From the NCBI GenBank assembly GCA_950295325.1, contig OX485804.1, forward strand, positions 34,846,001 to 34,906,000: 60,000 bases of DNA, written 5' to 3'. A program made the translations under genes and the position numbers. This DNA is from Polytrichum commune (lineage: Eukaryota; Streptophyta; Polytrichopsida; Polytrichales; Polytrichaceae). The notes beneath the pieces are model-generated. The model ran no database searches. It was not told the origin of the DNA and saw only the letters and a list, made by a program, of their open reading frames with translations. Shown in pieces: positions 54,826 through 60,000 of this stretch (positions within the stretch are counted from its first letter, which is position 1; each line of letters opens with the position of its first letter).

Positions 54826-55341
54826 TTCTCTTCCATATATTGGTAGTTTATATGTGACTACTTTTATGATGCAAACCACTTGACTTGTTCCAAATACTAT
54901 GGGATTTTAGTTCACATGACATTTGCCATGTGAGGATGCAGTAAGAACACACCCCTCCCAAGTTTGTTGTTAGTTCATTCCAATTAGGTCCCAAGATGCT
55001 AAATCGGGGGGTATTTGACCATGATTCAAGGGTCAACTTGGCTGAAAATAGAAACCCCCATGATGCCTACCACTGGGGGAGGAGGGAGTAGAAGAAACAT
55101 GCCCCTCCCAAGTTCGTTGCTAGTTCATTCCAATTGAGTCCCACTATACTAAATTTGGGGGGTCTTTGACCTCGATTTAAGGGTCAACATGGCTGAAAAT
55201 AGAAATCCCCATGACACCACGCATGGGAGCATGTGTCATGGTAAAACAACATGGCTTGGGGAGGTGTGGTAAAAAAAAAAACCATGCCTCCCAAGTTTGT
55301 TGTTAAGTTAGTTCATTCCGAAACCCCACTACACTATATTA

Positions 55342-55707
55342 TGTAACCACGTGGGTTTACCATTTGAAGTTACATGTTACCATTACTTTTTACCTACATT
55401 ATCAGTTATTACCAACTATGTTATATCATAGTCTTCGTAGTCCGAGATGACCCTAAATTACTGGATGATAGTGGAGGGGTACCCAAACTGAACGGAGTGG
55501 TTGACGGTTCGATTCCCGGTTGTGAAATCGTCTCTCTACTTGAGAGAATACTAGCCATGTGGTCAAACACCTCTTGTGTTCCAAATTTTTTATATATATA
55601 TTCTCTAGTGTGCCTATGAACTACTTATGTTATTTGTGTAAGATTTGATTCTCCTAGTAGATGTTATAGCAATGCATAACTCCAAATGATAACCCACACA
55701 ATTAGAC
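55342..55707 (+). mobile_element. MITE family B copy hosting a SINE
   Basis: Ends ACGTGGGTTTACCATTTGAA and ATGATAACCCACACAATTAG, of the GTCTAATT subfamily. Without the SINE its length matches the 44231-44438 copy. Confidence 0.8.
55440..55597 (+). mobile_element. tRNA-derived SINE, family 2, copy 2
   Basis: Starts GTCCGAGATGACCCTAAATT; box A-like GATAGTGGAGGGGTACC; box B-like GGTTGACGGTTCGATTCCCG, an excellent match to the polymerase III consensus; A+T-rich tail TTTTTTATATATATA. Imperfect 13-bp duplication (about 55428-55440 ATAGTCTTCGTAG; 55598-55610 ATATTCTCTAGTG), supported by the empty site in the 44231 copy. Confidence 0.82.
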
Positions 55708-55883
55708 AAAAGAGGCTGGAATATATCTAAGATATTTGACCCTGATTTAGGGGTCAATTCAAATGAGAATAGGAACGATCCATGCTCCACCATGATTTCT
55801 ATGCGTTTTCACACTCCCCCATGGTAAGTGTCACGAAACTGTACCCTATAAATAACGAGGCAATAAGTAGGCTGATTATATTG

Positions 55884-56262
55884 GCTACACTCAAAATAAT
55901 GTTTAGTGTCACCTATTCTAATCGCCTTGCTCAATACTAATTGTAAACCACAGTGGAGTGTCACCAACACTAAATGTTAACCCAACATTATTTGTCATTC
56001 CTTGCAATTTTTCGAGGGATTATAGATTTACTAGTGTTGCAATTACTGTCACTTACCGTATGAGTTTTTCATCCAAAATTCAATCATCCATGACAATATT
56101 TCATCACTAGTTGCTGACAAGAGAAGGTAGGGGTTTGGCCAATGGATGAACTCATCCATCATCCACGACAATATTTGTTCACTTAATCATGAGAAGTGTC
56201 ATCCAAAAAGTTACCATAGTAACATTAATTACCATATGACAGTAAAGACCATCTTTAGAGTG
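55884..56262 (+). mobile_element. MITE-like element, family E, copy 2
   Basis: Ends (TA)CACTCAAAATAATGTTTAGTG and ACCATCTTTAGAGTG, imperfect inverted repeats. The interior matches 54490-54825; the right part (GTCATCCAAAAAGTTACCATAG) also recurs inverted at 26795-26865. Confidence 0.65.
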
Positions 56263-58077
56263 CTATTTACCCAGGTGATTCGTGCATCGTCTGGAGAACT
56301 TGGGAGGTGAGCACAGAGTACCTTTTGCCAGCTCAGATTGTTCTTGCCACGTGGATATGCGACGTGGAGCCCGTTTTACTATTGGTAACTTGAAGAAATT
56401 ACCTGCAGCCTGCTAGGTAGATCACAGGCCTATTGGGAACACAATGAAATTACTTGAGAACGTGAGAACAGATCCCACCGTGCCTGTGCCGAACCTACCT
56501 CGCACGAGGTTCGGACCTTGTGAGTTGGGAGGGCGGAGCGTATATCTACCAGGCCGTAAATTATGTGAAGGGAGCCCTGAAATCTACCAGTATTACGCAA
56601 TTTAAATGGGAATAATTGGCTAATATAGTCCTTAAATCAGCGGAATCCTGAAGAATTACGTCATATCTAGGATATTGCAGTTATCCGGCACCAGGGATAT
56701 ATGGGAATGCGTACTTCCTGTGTGGTTTGGTAGATTGGTGGCAAGGAATGTGCAGGCTGGGTAGATTTGGGTGAATGCTGGGGGCAGGACGGGCAGGGAA
56801 GAAATAAAGAAGGAAGGGGCGGGCAGCCAAAACAAGAGGAGGGCCGGGAACCTTTGGAGTCTTGTGGAGTTCTCCTCTCGTGGGGAGGGGGAGAGGGAGA
56901 GAGAGAGCGAGCGAGCGAGCGAGAGTGGTAGAAAGAGAGGGACGGATCGATGCAGAAACGACGATAGGCGTGTGGATTCGAAGAGGAAGATGTAGGAAGA
57001 GGGAGATTCGTGACGGGATGGTTTCGCCGGTTCGAACGGATGTCGGATGGCGGACTTTGGAGCAGAATCACGGCAGAACGGCCGTGTTTAGTTCTGAAGA
57101 AGTAGCATAGGAGCGTCGTATCTCGCTCTTAATTCTATCCGGAAGTGGAGAGGGGGCACGGACTTTGTGTGTGTGTCTCTCTCTATCTATCTCTTTCTAT
57201 TTCTTAAAGGATATTCTCTCGATTGGAAAAGTATTGTATGTAAAGAAGCGAACGATTGAGGAGCAGGAGTCTTTGCTTGCTGTGTGAAGCCTTGGAGAAC
57301 ATTGGAGAACTTATTGGTGTCGTGTTTTATTTTTTATTTTTCTGAAAATTAATTTATTAGTCTTTAGTAGGGATAGGAAACACGCAGCTGCAACGAGATG
57401 ACTGTGCTGTAGGAAGAGGAATTGTGGATGCACAAGCCGTGAGGAGGTAAGTTAGGTAGCCTTATTATTCGGGTTCTTGTCACACGCCTTTCGAAGTTCG
57501 AGCTTAGCTTGCGCATTGCTGCGGCTAAGTTTCACAAGCTTTTGCTGTCTGTACGGTCAGTTTCTTATTCAGACTGCCTTGCAGGCCATCGTGTACAGGT
57601 AGATTAGAGTTCTGCAGTAGTACAGAGTGAATCGCGGTCTTTTATTTATTTATGCTTCTTCTCTTCTCTGTTTCAACATTAGGAAAATTCTGCACTCTTA
57701 ATCTGTACAGAACTTAGCATTCCGTCGTCTCCTATCCCCTTGAATCAATCCGCACTCTCTTATCTACCCGGACTGCTTTCCTGCATCGCTCGCTGCTGAA
57801 TGTTGATCCTCGACCGTGGCTGGTCTTTATTTTATGTTGATTGACAATATTGTGCATCAATGGTGAGTACCTGCACTGGCACACAGCTGCTGCCCTCGCA
57901 CGGCATAGGACATGATGCGTTGCTCGGATTTGTGGCCATGGAGCCGGCCTCCATTCGCTCTTCCTGTGCTAGTTTATTTGAATGAGTGAGGAGGCGTGAA
58001 AGACGAGAAGTGACAAATCTTGTCGGCAGTCGTCAAGTCATTTCTCGGCAACAACGACTTCGTATCTGACTCCAAAA
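56263..58077 (+). promoter_or_regulatory. Promoter and 5' leader of the trihelix gene
   Basis: From about 56270 repeats stop and G+C rises. 56490-56516 holds an 8-bp stem (CCGAACCT ... AGGTTCGG). GA-rich (56884-56940) and CT-rich (57173-57200) runs are typical of plant core promoters and leaders. A strong donor GAGGAGGTAAGTTAG near 57444 and another ATGGTGAGT at 57860 suggest leader introns. An 82-codon ORF here is low complexity. Exact transcription start not determinable. Confidence 0.45.
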
Positions 58078-59420
58078 ATGTTTGAAGGGGACACAAGATG
58101 GCGAGAGAGTGGAGACATCGATCGAGTCAATCATCAGGTATATATGAATTTTCTACCTCACCTTACATGACATTGGCAGTTCTCATTCGAATTGTTTATT
58201 TGCGCCTTCTCTTTTTATTACAGCCTTTTCTTGATGTTTGGATGCTGCTTCGTTTTATATTCTTCTCCTTGAGCCGATTTTGTTGACGTATTGGTGTGTG
58301 TTTCAGCTTTTACTGGAAATGCTGTCTTGTTTTTTTATCTGGAATGAACAGTGAGGGATGTACTTTTTGGCAGATGGTGGAGAGAGAGACAGAGAGAGAA
58401 GAAGAAGAAGAGTATTCATCTTTACAAGTTCACCGGAGGTTCAGAGAGGTGAGAGAGAGAGAGTGAGGGAGAGATGATGGAAAGTGAGAGATGATGGCTT
58501 TGCAAGAAATTCCACGCACTTAATTGCCAAGAACTGCTGTACAGACGTTCCGCCTCCAATGCAGTGACGGTGACGATTTGCGTCTTTCATGATAGTGGCT
58601 AAAGCTTGCTCTCCTTTTCCCTTAAATAGGCTCGGATTTTATGCAGTATGGAAGTGACATAGGTTGGTTTCGAGCGTAGTGAAAAGGTTACGTGGTTTAA
58701 TTGCCAGTAATCGCCAAGGTAGGCAGACAGCTTTCTGGACTTCTGGTGTAGTAGATGTATCTGTAGCACAATGGTGTCTAATTAAATATTGCCCTTACCA
58801 CTGCAGCGATATGACACCTGTTCACAGCAACTTTACGTATACAGATGATTATTACACTTCTCAAAAGGCACGAGGAGATTTAGAATGTGTTTTCATTGAG
58901 CGCCAAGTTTAGAGTGTGCTTCCTCGGACCTAAACACTGGAAGTTTCTGTTAGGCTTGCAATTTTGATGAATTGACAATCCTTAATGTGGCATTTTTGCC
59001 AGCTTGCCGCTCCACAGCTGGCACCACAACACCAGCTCCTTCTCACAGAGACTTCAGGTGATGATCAAGAGATCAAGGCTCCTAAAAAGAGGGCAGAAAC
59101 TTGGGTGCAAGACGAGATCAAAGCTCTTATTGCTTATCGGAAAGAAATGGACACTCTTTTCAATACCTCCAAAAGCAATAAACACTTGTGGGAGCAGATA
59201 TCACAGAAAATGAAAGATCGTGGTTATGATAGGTCGCCAACAATGTGTACTGATAAGTGGCGTAATCTTCTTAAGGAATACAAGAAAGCCAAGATCCAGG
59301 ACAGAGGTTCATCTAAAATTGCATGTTACAAAGACTTGGAGGAGCTTCTTGGTGACAGGGCCAAGTCGACTCCATATCGTAGCCCTGCCAAATTAGATAC
59401 TATGCAGCTATCACCTAAAG
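58078..59420 (+). CDS. GT-1/GT-4-type trihelix transcription factor, 5' exons (partial)
   Basis: Nuclear DNA-binding factor recognising GT elements in light-regulated promoters. Exon 2 (59003-59420) encodes [57 protein letters not shown] and [12 protein letters not shown]: the full trihelix with its three Trp and the fourth helix, near-identical in pattern to Arabidopsis GT-1. Upstream, exon 1 is proposed as 58078-58137 (20 codons, [13 protein letters not shown]...) with donor CAG/GTATAT; both exons are phase 0, and GT-1 proteins also begin MF. Intron 865 bp. Exon 2 ends at AAG/GTACTT in phase 1; the C-terminal dehydratase-like domain of GT-1 must lie beyond the window, or in exons I cannot see before 60000. 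GT-1 and GT-4 cannot be separated from this part. Confidence 0.88.
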
Positions 59421-60000
59421 GTACTTCCTCACTTGCAGACAACTCTTCTTATTGCCTCTCGTGAATCTGAATGGGTGTGGCGCTGCGTTCACATTCTATT
59501 GATTCTAGGTTTTGGTGCGTCTGGAGGGTAAGTTTATGATTGCATACCTGATGCGGGGCATGTGGTTAGTGGACACGTACTCAGATATATCTGCAGCCCC
59601 AAGAAATAAATCTGGCAGAACAGACTGAAGCTGAGAGCAGTTTCCCTCTGTCAATATTCTCTTCATAGATCCTCTGTCAATGGGGCTGCCCTTGGCAAAG
59701 AAGTTCTTACATCATTTTTAGGCCATCTGTTATTCCATAGTGTGCTGGTCTCTTCCTGTCTGTGATAACATAGTCATAAGTTTTGCTGAAGATATTGGAT
59801 AAATTTCCCCAGGAATCTCAACATTGAAATGGGTAGGGAGCTTCAGGGAACAACCTGTTTCTGAATTGGTGTTCAGTAAATGTCACATTATGCCACAATC
59901 ACAGTGCCTGCTGCAATTCAGTGCAAAGTGACACAAATTAGGCAGAATTACTTAGGCCATATCGCTGAAGGGTATGAGTGATTGATCACAGGAACATCAC
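59421..60000 (+). other. Start of intron 2 of the trihelix gene
   Basis: Non-coding in all + strand frames that would continue the protein. If the donor at 59421 were unused, the frame would stop at 59462-59464, truncating the protein after the DNA-binding domain. Confidence 0.6.

Larger units (their letters stand above)
54940..55800 (+). repeat. Tandem array, about 150-200-bp unit, 3 copies, third split
   Basis: Units share CCCTCCCAAGTT(T/C)GTTG, TTAGTTCATTCCAATT, GGGGGGTMTTTGACC and AGGGTCAA(C/T)(A/T)TGGCTGAAAATAG. The third unit breaks at about 55341 and resumes at about 55715 (ATATTTGACCCTGATTTAGG) after the MITE with its SINE. Confidence 0.8.

Noticed and set aside
56490-56516. CCGAACCT...AGGTTCGG hairpin as a terminator or riboswitch
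   Set aside because: A short plant promoter palindrome; no poly-T or conserved aptamer.
56667-57110. ORFs of 74-134 codons on both strands upstream of the trihelix gene
   Set aside because: Low-complexity Arg/Glu or Ser/Pro products of GA/CT-rich leader DNA.
1-60000. CRISPR arrays, operons, phage or prokaryotic features
   Set aside because: The window is eukaryotic nuclear DNA with spliceosomal introns; the tandem arrays have no spacer-repeat structure.

Overview
The window is nuclear DNA of a land plant. It holds three intron-bearing plant genes, all on the + strand, in about 44 kb of transposons, MITEs, SINEs, LINE remnants and satellite arrays. The genes are SHOC1/ZIP2 (meiotic crossover factor, 2495-7590), ERV1 (mitochondrial FAD-linked sulfhydryl oxidase, 20073-23748) and the 5' part of a GT-1/GT-4 trihelix transcription factor (from 58078, running off the end). 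All have GT-AG introns. The exact species cannot be read from the sequence. A Tc1-like DD34E transposase and a LINE with a cellular-type RNase H, both unusual for flowering plants, hint at a fern, lycophyte, bryophyte or other early lineage; this is inference.

Layout. 1-2494: SHOC1 upstream region. 2495-7590: SHOC1, four coding exons. 8334-18898: a Ty1/copia retrotransposon with a 5-bp target duplication; a TA-flanked MITE sits in its 5' LTR and a TTA-flanked PIF/Harbinger element sits in its pol region, and the Harbinger itself carries a TA-flanked Tc1-like element. 20073-23748: ERV1, whose first intron holds internal duplications and two long imperfect hairpins. 24-32 kb: Harbinger-type MITEs, LINE 3' fragments, a CACTA end and another TA-type MITE. 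32.7-35.4 kb: a SINE and two tandem arrays (about 93 bp and 190 bp). 38051-39356: an unassigned DNA transposon with G-rich terminal repeats, an 8-bp target duplication and an unrecognised ORF. 40285-41520: a 205-bp tandem array. 42-46 kb: MITEs, including a head-to-tail dimer. 48-53.3 kb: decayed LINE sequence carrying a SINE, a truncated retroposed tail and a 246-bp terminal-inverted-repeat element. 54.4-56.3 kb: more repeats, including a SINE inside a MITE. 56.3-60 kb: GT-1 leader and coding exons.

The three host genes have unrelated jobs (meiosis, mitochondrial disulfide relay, transcription) and form no pathway. The repeat landscape is the most informative part, because nearly every insertion can be dated relative to another through target duplications or an empty-site copy elsewhere in the window. 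I found no clear new molecular system. The best candidates for something undescribed are the 38051-39356 element, the paired hairpins in ERV1 intron 1, the Tc1-like element with a substituted catalytic residue, and the SINE/LINE shared 3' end.
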